Assembly: GCF_013055795.1 (NCBI RefSeq)
Contig: NZ_JABETO010000054.1
Location: 1-32,818 of the forward strand
Reading direction: 5' to 3'
DNA: 32,818 nucleotides
DNA from: Streptomyces sp. I05A-00742
GTDB lineage: Bacteria > Actinomycetota > Actinomycetes > Streptomycetales > Streptomycetaceae
Shown here: one piece after another, positions 1 through 6,041 of the stretch
Layout: each line of letters begins with the position of its first letter
Position numbering within the stretch: position 1 is the first letter of the stretch
Notes under the pieces: model-generated
The model's input: only the letters and a program-made list of their open reading frames with translations
Told to the model about the DNA's origin: nothing
Databases searched by the model: none
Translations under genes and position numbers: made by a program

Positions 1-181
1 GGCCACCGGGGCGGCGGCCTTCCGGCCGCTGCGGCTCGCGGCCGCGGCGCTCACCCCGGCCGGACCGGCCCCGGCGGCGCCCGTACGGCCCGTACGGCAC
101 GCCCCCGCGGCCGGGGCGCGGCCACCGCTGTTCCACTCCGTCGTCCGGCGCGGGCCCCCGGGCCTCCCCGCCCCCGCCTGA
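1..181 (+). CDS. Small membrane protein, 3' end only (upstream paralogue of the gene at 1147)
   Basis: The open frame enters from the left edge (codons begin at base 2) and stops with TGA at 179-181, so only the last 59 residues are visible. The tail matches the C-terminus of the complete membrane protein at 1147-1821. Both have an AFRPL hydrophobic segment rich in Ala/Leu, then an Arg/Pro-rich stretch, then HSVVRRGPP, and both end a few residues later. A DsbA-like gene follows 34 bp downstream, as it does behind the complete copy. This is therefore the end of the first unit of a tandem duplication. The function is unknown; the family is discussed under the complete copy. Confidence 0.75.
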   Translation, partial: ATGAAAFRPLRLAAAALTPAGPAPAAPVRPVRHAPAAGARPPLFHSVVRRGPPGLPAPA

Positions 182-215
182 CCGGACGATCCCACCCACA
201 CGGAGACACAGCACC

Positions 216-1052
216 ATGAGCAAGCGCAACGCCTGGGAGAACAAGCAGACCGCCCGCGAGCGGCTCCGCGCCGAACGCGAGCAGCAGGCCAAGAAGGACA
301 AGACCCGCCGCCAGCTCCTCGTCGGCGGCGCCGTCGTCGGCACCCTGGCGGTCGCGGCCGGTATCGCCGTGGCCGTCACCCAGCTCGGCGGCAACGACAC
401 GAAGGGCACGGACGCGGCCTGGGAGGCCGCCGCCGAGAAGACCCTCGTCAAGCCCGCCCACACCGGCGGCGCCAACGGCACCGAGATCATCGTCGGCGAC
501 CCGAAGGCCAAGCACACCCTGGAGATCTACCAGGACATGCGCTGCCCGGTCTGCTCGATCTTCGAGCAGAACGTCGGCGACACCGTCGACAAGGACGTCA
601 AGGACGGGAAGTTCAAGGTCTCGTACCACATCGGCACCTTCCTCGACCGCGGCATGGGCGGCACCGGCGCCAAGAACGCCCTCAGCGCACTGGGCGCGGC
701 CGTCGATGTGAGCCCCGAGGCGTTCTCCGCCTACAACAAGGCGCTCTACGCCAAGGCCAACCACCCCGAGGAGACCAAGGACGCCTTCGCGAACGACGAC
801 ACCCTGCTGAAGATCGCCCAGCAGGTGCCCGCGCTCAGGAACAACGCGGCGTTCGAGAAGAACGTCAAGGACGGCACCTACGACAAGTGGGCGCTGGAGG
901 TGTCCGCCGAGTTCGACAAGCACAAGGACGTCTCCGGCACCCCGACCATCAAGCTGGACGGCAAGAAGCTGACCGTGGACACTCCGAACGGCAAGGGCGC
1001 CCCGATGACCCCGGAGCAGTTCACCGCGGCGGTCGACGCACAGCTGAAGTAG
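216..1052 (+). CDS. Membrane-anchored DsbA-like thiol-disulfide oxidoreductase (copy 1)
   Basis: This 278-residue protein starts at ATG 216 behind a GGAGA ribosome site. Residues 1-33 are a very basic cytoplasmic tail (RERLRAERE, AKKDKTRRQ). Residues about 34-57 are one membrane segment or uncleaved signal anchor. The rest is an extracytoplasmic thioredoxin-fold domain with the active-site pair CPVC at 110-113 and a likely cis-proline loop (SGTPTIKLDG) near the end. The family is DsbA-like/thioredoxin_4 (PF13462 type), which makes or reshuffles disulfides outside the membrane. It has no other cysteines. A close paralogue lies at 1872-2705, and each copy follows a small membrane protein gene. 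The natural substrate is unknown; the adjacent membrane protein, which has loop cysteines, is a candidate partner by inference. Confidence 0.88.
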   Translation: MSKRNAWENKQTARERLRAEREQQAKKDKTRRQLLVGGAVVGTLAVAAGIAVAVTQLGGNDTKGTDAAWEAAAEKTLVKPAHTGGANGTEIIVGDPKAKHTLEIYQDMRCPVCSIFEQNVGDTVDKDVKDGKFKVSYHIGTFLDRGMGGTGAKNALSALGAAVDVSPEAFSAYNKALYAKANHPEETKDAFANDDTLLKIAQQVPALRNNAAFEKNVKDGTYDKWALEVSAEFDKHKDVSGTPTIKLDGKKLTVDTPNGKGAPMTPEQFTAAVDAQLK

Positions 1053-1071
1053 CCGCGGCGGGCGGCCGCGG
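1053..1071 (+). terminator. Weak GC hairpin after DsbA-like copy 1
   Basis: CCGCGG at 1053-1058 pairs with CCGCGG at 1066-1071 across a 7-nt loop, immediately after the TAG stop. The stem is only 6 bp and has no T-run, so it may attenuate rather than end transcription. Confidence 0.3.
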
Positions 1072-1146
1072 ACCGGACTCCCGCCCCCGGGAAGATGCCG
1101 AATCTTGACACGACAACGACGGCGTGTCGTGGCACACTTCCCGGTT

Positions 1147-1821
1147 ATGAAGGGGACGGGAGTTCGGCTGCGGGCGCTGCGCGCCGCGCTGTTCACCGCG
1201 GTGTGCGTCACCCTCTCCGCCGCCTCCCACGTCCTGCTCTCCCGGATGCCGCTGCCGGTCCCGACGGTGGCCGTGCTGTCGGCGGCGTTCTTCGTGATCG
1301 CCTACGCCCTGGCCGGCCGGGAGCGGGGGTACTGGCACATAGCCGCCCTGCTCGTCCCGCTGGAACTGGCCGCCGACACCGTCTTCACCACCGGCCAGCA
1401 CGCCTGTTACGGCGCGGCGGGCGGCCCGGTCGCGGGACCGCTGCGCTCCATGGGCATCGACCTCGTCTGCCGCGGCGGCGACGTCGGCACCCCGCTGGCC
1501 CACCTCACCTCCGTCCAGAGCCCCCCGGGCGCCCTGGACTCCGCCCTGCCCTGGCTGCTGCTCACCGGCCACCTCGCCGTGGGCCTGCTGGCCGCCGGCT
1601 GGCTGCGCCGGGGCGAGGTGGCCCTGGCCCGGCTGCTGCGCGCGGTGGCCGCGTTCGCCTTCCGCCCGCTGCTGCTGGTGGCCGCCGCCCTGGTCGCGGC
1701 CCCGCGGGCCCGCGGCCGGGTCCTCCGGCCCGTCCGCGACACCCTCCCGGCCCCCGCGCTCCCCCTCCTCGTCCACTCCGTCGTACGGCGCGGACCGCCA
1801 CGCTGCCCGGCTTCCGCCTGA
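1147..1821 (+). CDS. Small polytopic membrane protein with two conserved-looking loop cysteines (complete copy)
   Basis: I do not recognise a named family. The 224-residue product has about five hydrophobic segments (roughly 12-31, 39-57, 61-80, 135-153 and 167-186). If the N-terminus is inside, the long loop 81-134 faces outward and contains Cys87 (QHACYG) and Cys108 (DLVCRGG). It lies directly upstream of a DsbA-like gene, and its paralogue at the left edge has the same neighbour, so the two probably work as a pair. It has too few cysteines for DsbB or VKOR. The start is uncertain. ATG 1147 is chosen because it is the first Met, but it lacks a Shine-Dalgarno; in-frame TTG 1105 and GTG 1129 would extend the protein. 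A TTGACA hexamer at 1105-1110 could be a -35 element but has no clean partner. Confidence 0.7.
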   Translation: MKGTGVRLRALRAALFTAVCVTLSAASHVLLSRMPLPVPTVAVLSAAFFVIAYALAGRERGYWHIAALLVPLELAADTVFTTGQHACYGAAGGPVAGPLRSMGIDLVCRGGDVGTPLAHLTSVQSPPGALDSALPWLLLTGHLAVGLLAAGWLRRGEVALARLLRAVAAFAFRPLLLVAAALVAAPRARGRVLRPVRDTLPAPALPLLVHSVVRRGPPRCPASA

Positions 1822-1859
1822 GCCGAGCACCGCGGTCCCCGCACCCCCGTACACCTCAC

Positions 1860-1866
1860 GGAGAAG
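1860..1866 (+). promoter_or_regulatory. Ribosome binding site of DsbA-like copy 2
   Basis: GGAGAAG lies 5 nt before ATG 1872. It fixes the start of copy 2 and separates it from the upstream membrane-protein gene, which ends 50 bp earlier in another frame. Confidence 0.6.
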
Positions 1867-1871
1867 ACATC

Positions 1872-2705
1872 ATGAGCAACCGGAACAACCAGCAGAACAA
1901 GCAGGCCGCGCGCGAGCGGCTGCGCGCCGAGCGCGAGCGCCAGGCCAAGAAGGACAAGACCCGCCGTCAGCTCGTCGTCGCGGGCTCCCTCGTCGTCGTC
2001 CTCGCCATCGCCGGCGGCGTCGCCTTCGCGGTGTCCAAGATGACCGGGAGCGACGACGGCCAGTGGAAGGCCGCCGCCGACAAGACGCTCGTCAAGCCGG
2101 CCAACACCACGGGCGAGAAGGGCACCGAGGTCGTCATCGGCGACAAGAACGCCAAGGAGACCCTGACGGTCTACGAGGACCCGCGCTGCCCGATCTGTGC
2201 CTCGTTCGAGCAGGGGGCCGGCAAGAAGCTGCGCCAGGACGTCAAGGAAGGCCGCTACAAGGCGCGTTACGTTCTGGCCAACTTCATCGACGACAACCCC
2301 ATCGCCAAGGGAACCGGTTCGAAGAACGCGGTGAGCGCGCTCGGTGCGGCTCTCAATGTCAGCACCGAGGCATTCCTCGACTACAAGGAAGCACTGTATT
2401 CCAAGGACAAGCACCCCGACGAGGCCACGGACACGTTCGCCGACGACAAGAAGCTCCTTGAGATAGCCCAGGACGTGCCGGCGCTCAAGGGCAACAAGAA
2501 GTTCGAGCAGAGCATCAACGACCACACCTTCGACAAGTGGGCGCTGGAACTCGGCGAGCTCATGGGCCAGGACGGGGTGAAGGGTACTCCGGCGCTGGTG
2601 CACAACAAGAAGCAGCTGCACGTGCCCGGCACCGACAACCCCCCGATCGACGAGGAACAGTTCAACGCGGTGATCGACGCGGAGTTCGGCGCGAAGAAGA
2701 AGTAA
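1872..2705 (+). CDS. Membrane-anchored DsbA-like thiol-disulfide oxidoreductase (copy 2)
   Basis: This 277-residue paralogue of the protein at 216 has the same plan. A basic tail comes first; residues 12-33 are nearly identical to copy 1 (AARERLRAERE, QAKKDKTRRQL). A membrane anchor follows at about 34-54. The outer thioredoxin-fold domain has CPIC at 106-109 and a GTP cis-proline loop (VKGTPALVHN). It ends in DAEFGAKKK, an ending repeated in the remnant at 3482. The second half uses noticeably more A/T-ending codons than copy 1, suggesting a different recent history or relaxed selection. Two strong hairpins follow the stop. Role by family: disulfide formation or isomerisation in exported proteins. 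The specific partner is not shown by the sequence. Confidence 0.88.
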   Translation: MSNRNNQQNKQAARERLRAERERQAKKDKTRRQLVVAGSLVVVLAIAGGVAFAVSKMTGSDDGQWKAAADKTLVKPANTTGEKGTEVVIGDKNAKETLTVYEDPRCPICASFEQGAGKKLRQDVKEGRYKARYVLANFIDDNPIAKGTGSKNAVSALGAALNVSTEAFLDYKEALYSKDKHPDEATDTFADDKKLLEIAQDVPALKGNKKFEQSINDHTFDKWALELGELMGQDGVKGTPALVHNKKQLHVPGTDNPPIDEEQFNAVIDAEFGAKKK

Positions 2706-2711
2706 AACGCC

Positions 2712-2744
2712 TGCGGGTGGACGCGATCAGAGCGTCCACCCGCA
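2712..2744 (+). terminator. Rho-independent-type hairpin after DsbA-like copy 2
   Basis: GCGGGTGGACGC (2713-2724) pairs perfectly with GCGTCCACCCGC (2732-2743) around a 7-nt loop, with one more T-A pair outside. It starts 7 bp after the TAA stop. No long U-run follows, as is usual in Streptomyces. Confidence 0.8.
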
Positions 2745-2764
2745 CCGTGAGCAGCAAACGTTTA

Positions 2765-2799
2765 CGGGTGGGCACGACCTCGGCGGTCGGGCCCACCCG
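2765..2799 (+). terminator. Second hairpin terminator
   Basis: CGGGTGGGC (2765-2773) pairs with GCCCACCCG (2791-2799); the loop contains a further CGACC/GGTCG pairing. The stem core (GGGTGG) resembles those of the hairpins at 2712 and 3529, as if the terminator had been duplicated along with the gene. ACACAAAAG follows. Confidence 0.65.
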
Positions 2800-2871
2800 C
2801 AACACAAAAGGGTCTCAACGGTCTACGAGCTCAGCTCACGCAGAAATCCGCATCGACCCTCGGACGGAACA

Positions 2872-3129
2872 TCAACGATCGCAGTACATCACCACGGTGT
2901 GACGGTACCCGTCCTTTTCCACCACGAGCCACTGCGCGTACTTGTCACCATCCCGGTAGACCCATTTCTCCCAGGAATAGCCGACCCCGTCCTTTACCTC
3001 ACTCTGCGGAGTGCACCAACCATAGGTCGGAGAGGCGCTGGCGGCAGGCGCCACGGCCACTCCCACACCTACGGCGAGCAGAGTTGCGAACGCGCCGCCC
3101 ACCATCCGACGGCCCAGCGATGATTTCAT
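2872..3129 (-). CDS. Small secreted protein, unknown function
   Basis: This 85-residue product is read on the minus strand from ATG 3127-3129, with a GAGGGG ribosome site 5 nt upstream. The frame stays open further upstream, but this start gives a textbook signal peptide: MKSSLGRR, a hydrophobic core to about residue 28, then an ASA cleavage site near 31-33. The mature part is about 52 residues, rich in Trp/Tyr and charged residues (YSWEKWVYRDGDKYAQW). It has two cysteines, Cys39 and Cys83 close to the ends, which could form one disulfide. I do not recognise the family. It sits opposite-strand inside the DsbA-like array and uses less biased codons than its neighbours, consistent with insertion or recent acquisition. 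A disulfide-bonded secreted substrate for the neighbouring DsbA-like enzymes is possible, but inferred from position only. Confidence 0.75.
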   Translation of the reverse strand: MKSSLGRRMVGGAFATLLAVGVGVAVAPAASASPTYGWCTPQSEVKDGVGYSWEKWVYRDGDKYAQWLVVEKDGYRHTVVMYCDR

Positions 3130-3481
3130 CAGTGCCCCTCGTTCTCGAGCGATATTCACAACACCGCCCACACTAAAGGGGTTTCCGCCTAAAGGCGCCG
3201 CAGGACACTGGTGGTCCTGGTAACAGCTTCCGTATTCAGAAAGCGCGACAGACGACCGGCCGGGAGGTATATCCAGAGTATCCGGGCCTTCAATACATGT
3301 TTCCCCCGGCGGCAGACATTTACCGTGACACCGCCGGGCCGACAGCCGGCAGATACACATATATCACCGTTCTCGTCCACGGTTCCTCGGCCCGCACGGT
3401 CGAGGGCGGGCCTCCGCCAACTCCGCCCGGCCACGGCCTGCTTCTCCCGGTTCACCACCGGGCGGACAGCCGCGGTCCACC
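3130..3481. other. Intergenic stretch without a convincing intact gene
   Basis: About 350 bp lie between the small secreted protein start and the remnant of a third DsbA-like gene. Base composition is lower in GC than the flanks, with runs such as ACACATATATCACC near 3354-3367. An inverted repeat CCCGGCGG (3305-3312)/CCGCCGGG (3331-3338) and a palindromic CGCCTAAAGGCG near 3187 are visible. The promoter of the secreted-protein gene must lie at its left end, but no clear -35/-10 pair was found. The open frames across it have no domain signature. Confidence 0.5.
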
Positions 3482-3520
3482 GCGGTGACCGGCGCGGAAT
3501 TCGGCGCGAAGAAGTGGTAA
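3482..3520 (+). pseudogene. 3' remnant of a third DsbA-like copy
   Basis: The in-frame peptide AVTGAEFGAKKW followed by TAA matches the end of copy 2 (AVIDAEFGAKKK, TAA). At DNA level 34 of 39 bases agree, and the same type of hairpin follows within 10 bp. Nothing recognisable of the thioredoxin domain, CPxC motif or membrane anchor remains upstream, so this is the surviving 3' end of a deleted or rearranged copy. Similarity may extend a little upstream (GTCCACCGCGGTG resembles the CAGTTCACCGCGG of copy 1), but that is weak. Confidence 0.75.
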
Positions 3521-3528
3521 CGGCGCGG

Positions 3529-3568
3529 GGGTGGGCGGACGAACTCCTGACGAGGCGTCCGCCCACCC
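3529..3568 (+). terminator. Hairpin terminator after the DsbA-like remnant
   Basis: GGGTGGGCGGACG (3529-3541) pairs perfectly with CGTCCGCCCACCC (3556-3568), a 13-bp stem with a 14-nt loop. It stands in the same position relative to the stop as the hairpin behind copy 2 and shares its GGGTGG core. Confidence 0.75.
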
Positions 3569-3581
3569 GTATGAACGGCGT

Positions 3582-3587
3582 TAAAGT
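3582..3587 (+). promoter_or_regulatory. Possible -10 element of phoD
   Basis: TAAAGT fits the TANNNT pattern of housekeeping promoters and lies 8 nt before GTG 3596, which has no Shine-Dalgarno. Together these suggest a leaderless or nearly leaderless transcript. No good -35 is visible; the terminator stem at 3556-3568 occupies that area. Confidence 0.35.
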
Positions 3588-3595
3588 AAGCGCCC

Positions 3596-5263
3596 GTGAC
3601 CCCTCGTCCCCTGATATCCCGCCGGGCAGCCGTGACCGGCGCGGCGGCCACCGCCGCCCTGCTGCCCTTCGCCGCCGCTCCGTCCGCCGGGGCGGCCACC
3701 GCCGCCCGCGCCGGCACGTCGACGGCCCCCGCCTTCCTGCACGGCGTCGCCTCCGGCGACCCGCTGCCCGACGGCATCCTGCTGTGGACCCGGATCACCC
3801 CGTCCCCGGACGCCGTCCCCGGCTCCGGCCTGGGCCCCGACGTCCAGGTCAGCTGGCAGGTCGCCGAGGACACCGGCTTCGCCCGGGTCGTCGCCTCCGG
3901 CACGGTCACCGCGTCCGCCGCCGGCGACCACACGGTCAAGGCCGACGTCCGCGGACTGCGCCCGGGCACCGGCTACTTCTTCCGGTTCACCGTCACCGGC
4001 GGCGAGGGCGAGATCCACTCCCCCGCCGGCCGCACGCGCACGGCGCCGGCCGCCGACGCGCGGACCTCCGGACTCCGCTTCGGCGTGGTCTCCTGCGCCA
4101 ACTGGGAGTCGGGCCACTTCTCCGCCTACCGCCACCTCGCCGCCCGCCGGGACCTCGACGCGGTGCTGCACCTCGGCGACTACCTCTACGAGTACGCCTC
4201 CGGCACCTACCCGGCCGCCAAGTACGTGGTCCGGCCGCACGAGCCCCGACACGAGATCGTCACGCTCGCCGACTACCGCACCCGGCACGGCCGTTACAAG
4301 ACCGACCCCGACCTCCAGGCCCTGCACGCGGCGCTGCCCGTCATCGCCATCTGGGACGACCACGAGCTCGCCGACAACGCCTGGTCGGACGGGGCCGGCA
4401 ACCACACGCCGGGCGCCGAGGGCGAGTGGAAGGACCGCGTGACGGCCGCGAAGAAGGCCTACTTCGAGTGGATGCCCGTGCGCCCCTCCGTCGAGGGCAC
4501 CACCTACCGGCGCCTGCGCTTCGGCCGCCTCGCCGACCTGCACCTCCTCGACCTGCGCTCCTTCCGCTCCCAGCAGGTCAAGTCCGGCAGCGGAGCCGTC
4601 GACGACCCCTCCCGCACCCTCACCGGCCGCGCCCAGCTCGACTGGCTCAAGGACGGGCTCGCCGCCTCCGACACCACCTGGCGGCTGGTCGGCAACCCGG
4701 TGATGATGTCCCCCGTCGCCTTCGGCGCCATGCCCGCCCACCTCCTGAAGCCCCTGGCCAAGCTGCTGGGCCTCCCCGGGGAGGGCATCGCCGCCAACAC
4801 CGACCAGTGGGACGGCTACACCCACGACCGCCGCGAACTCCTCGCCCACCTCACCGGCCGCGGCATCCGCGACACCGTCTTCCTCACCGGCGACATCCAC
4901 ATGGCCTGGGCCAACGACGTCCCCGAGAACGCCGCCACGTACCCCCTGTCGCGTTCAGCCGCCACCGAGTTCGTCGTCACCTCGGTCACCGCCGACAACC
5001 TCGACGACACCCTCCACGTCCTCCCCCACACCGTCTCCCTCCCCGCCGTCGCCGCCATCAAGGCCGCCAACCGCCATGTGAAGTGGGTCGACATGGACTC
5101 CCACGGCTACGGCGTCCTCGACATCACCGCCGAGCGGGCGCAGATGGACTACTACGTCCTGTCCGACAAGCGGGACCCCAAGGCGACGTCGTCGTGGGCA
5201 CGTTCGTACCGGACGGTGTCGGGGAGCCAGCGGGTGGAACGGGTGAAGGCGCCGGTGCGCTGA
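3596..5263 (+). CDS. phoD: Secreted alkaline phosphatase/phosphodiesterase PhoD
   Basis: This 555-residue protein starts at GTG 3596. The N-terminus has a twin-arginine signal (SRRAAVTG at residues 8-15), then a hydrophobic stretch and AGA-type cleavage region, so it is exported folded by Tat. Next come the PhoD N-terminal beta domain (roughly 45-145) and the PF09423 metallophosphatase domain. Visible metal and active-site motifs are GDYLYEYASG, WDDHELADNAWSDGAGNH and LTGDIHMAW. Family members cleave phosphomonoesters and diesters with Ca2+/Fe3+ to scavenge phosphate. The gene sits 27 bp behind a hairpin and has no ribosome site. Pho-regulon control is expected from the family, but no proper tandem PHO box is visible. 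The longer overlapping frame in another phase is a shadow. Confidence 0.95.
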   Translation: MTPRPLISRRAAVTGAAATAALLPFAAAPSAGAATAARAGTSTAPAFLHGVASGDPLPDGILLWTRITPSPDAVPGSGLGPDVQVSWQVAEDTGFARVVASGTVTASAAGDHTVKADVRGLRPGTGYFFRFTVTGGEGEIHSPAGRTRTAPAADARTSGLRFGVVSCANWESGHFSAYRHLAARRDLDAVLHLGDYLYEYASGTYPAAKYVVRPHEPRHEIVTLADYRTRHGRYKTDPDLQALHAALPVIAIWDDHELADNAWSDGAGNHTPGAEGEWKDRVTAAKKAYFEWMPVRPSVEGTTYRRLRFGRLADLHLLDLRSFRSQQVKSGSGAVDDPSRTLTGRAQLDWLKDGLAASDTTWRLVGNPVMMSPVAFGAMPAHLLKPLAKLLGLPGEGIAANTDQWDGYTHDRRELLAHLTGRGIRDTVFLTGDIHMAWANDVPENAATYPLSRSAATEFVVTSVTADNLDDTLHVLPHTVSLPAVAAIKAANRHVKWVDMDSHGYGVLDITAERAQMDYYVLSDKRDPKATSSWARSYRTVSGSQRVERVKAPVR

Positions 5264-5268
5264 CTCCC

Positions 5269-5307
5269 AGCCCGTCCGGCGATTGAGGACAAGCGGCGAA
5301 GCCGCTT
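5269..5307. repeat. Dispersed Streptomyces intergenic repeat unit
   Basis: The unit begins with CCCGTCCGGCGATTGAGGAC (5271-5290). A short hairpin follows, AAGCGGC (5291-5297) with GCCGCTT (5301-5307) around GAA, and then TTTCACGGG. The same design recurs at 15954-15994 with a different stem sequence but the same GAA loop. It lies between convergent phoD and the hydrolase gene and may serve as a bidirectional terminator. Confidence 0.75.
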
Positions 5308-5357
5308 TCACGGGTCCGGGGCAGCGCCCCGGGAAACGGGAAGGGGCGGGTCCGGGG

Positions 5358-5939
5358 CTAGACCTCCGCCAGGAACCCGAGCGCCACCCGCCAAGCCCGC
5401 TCCGACGCCTCCGCGTCAAAATCCGGAAGCTCCGGATCCGTAAACAGATGCCCCGCACCCCCGTACCGGTGCACCTCCACATCCGCCCCCGCCCGCCCCA
5501 TCCGCAAATACCACGCGTTCAACCAGTCGTGCGGCTCAAACGGATCCGGATCCGCCACATGCAGCTGCACCGGCAGCTCGTCCACCACAGCACCCTCCGC
5601 CAGATCGGACGTCCCGTGGAAGAGCAGCAGCCCACGGGCCTTCTCGTCCCCGAGCGCGAGATTCTGCGCGATGGACCCGCCGAGCGAGAACCCGGCGTAC
5701 ACCAGCCCCCGGTCGGACAGCGGAGCGGCGGCGGTGACGGCCCGCCGCAGCAGCTCCTCGCGGCCGATCCCGTCCTTGATGGCCATGCCGTCCTCGACGG
5801 TGTCCGCGGTCCGGCCGTCGTAAAGGTCCGGTACGTGCACCTCGTACCCGGCACCGCGCAGCCGCTCGGCGGCACCGTGCACGGCCGGCCGCAGGCCGTA
5901 GGCCGAATGGAATAGAACAATCGTGGTAGGAGACGGCAC
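5358..5939 (-). CDS. Dienelactone hydrolase family alpha/beta-hydrolase
   Basis: This 193-residue protein belongs to the alpha/beta-hydrolase fold, DLH type. Early residues read TIVLFHSAYGLRP. The nucleophile elbow is YAGFSLGGSIAQ, so the nucleophile is Ser; classical dienelactone hydrolases use Cys here. The likely acid is in the ADPDPF loop and the His in GGAGHLF. GTG 5937-5939 is preferred because AAGGAAG sits 7 nt upstream. GTG 5946-5948, three codons earlier, overlaps that ribosome site. The frame stays open far upstream, but that part is antisense to the channel gene. The gene diverges from the MscS gene with about 100 bp between them. The substrate is unknown; many members are carboxylesterases of broad specificity. 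Confidence 0.85.
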   Translation of the reverse strand: MPSPTTIVLFHSAYGLRPAVHGAAERLRGAGYEVHVPDLYDGRTADTVEDGMAIKDGIGREELLRRAVTAAAPLSDRGLVYAGFSLGGSIAQNLALGDEKARGLLLFHGTSDLAEGAVVDELPVQLHVADPDPFEPHDWLNAWYLRMGRAGADVEVHRYGGAGHLFTDPELPDFDAEASERAWRVALGFLAEV

Positions 5940-6041
5940 CGGAGTCACTTCCTTGCAGGGCTGGATCGCGTGCCCTCCATCGTGCCAGCTACGGTCGGAG
6001 GAGGCGCGCGCCCGGCAGGACGCCGGAAGGAGCTGATGCTC

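Noticed and set aside
1147..1821. VKOR or DsbB identity for the membrane protein beside the DsbA-like gene
   Set aside because: It has no CXXC motif, and only two cysteines lie in the outer loop, while both families need two redox pairs.
3450..3460. GTTCACC resembling a PHO box upstream of phoD
   Set aside because: Only one GTTCACC unit is present. The next 11 bases do not repeat it, and it is about 140 bp from the start, before a terminator.
1..3600. Mobile element as the cause of the duplicated array
   Set aside because: No transposase, integrase, terminal inverted repeats or target duplications are visible around the copies; tandem unequal recombination explains the pattern.
3211..5286. 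691-codon plus-strand frame overlapping phoD
   Set aside because: It is an Arg/Pro/His-rich shadow one frame off the clear PhoD protein, and it begins inside intergenic DNA without a ribosome site.
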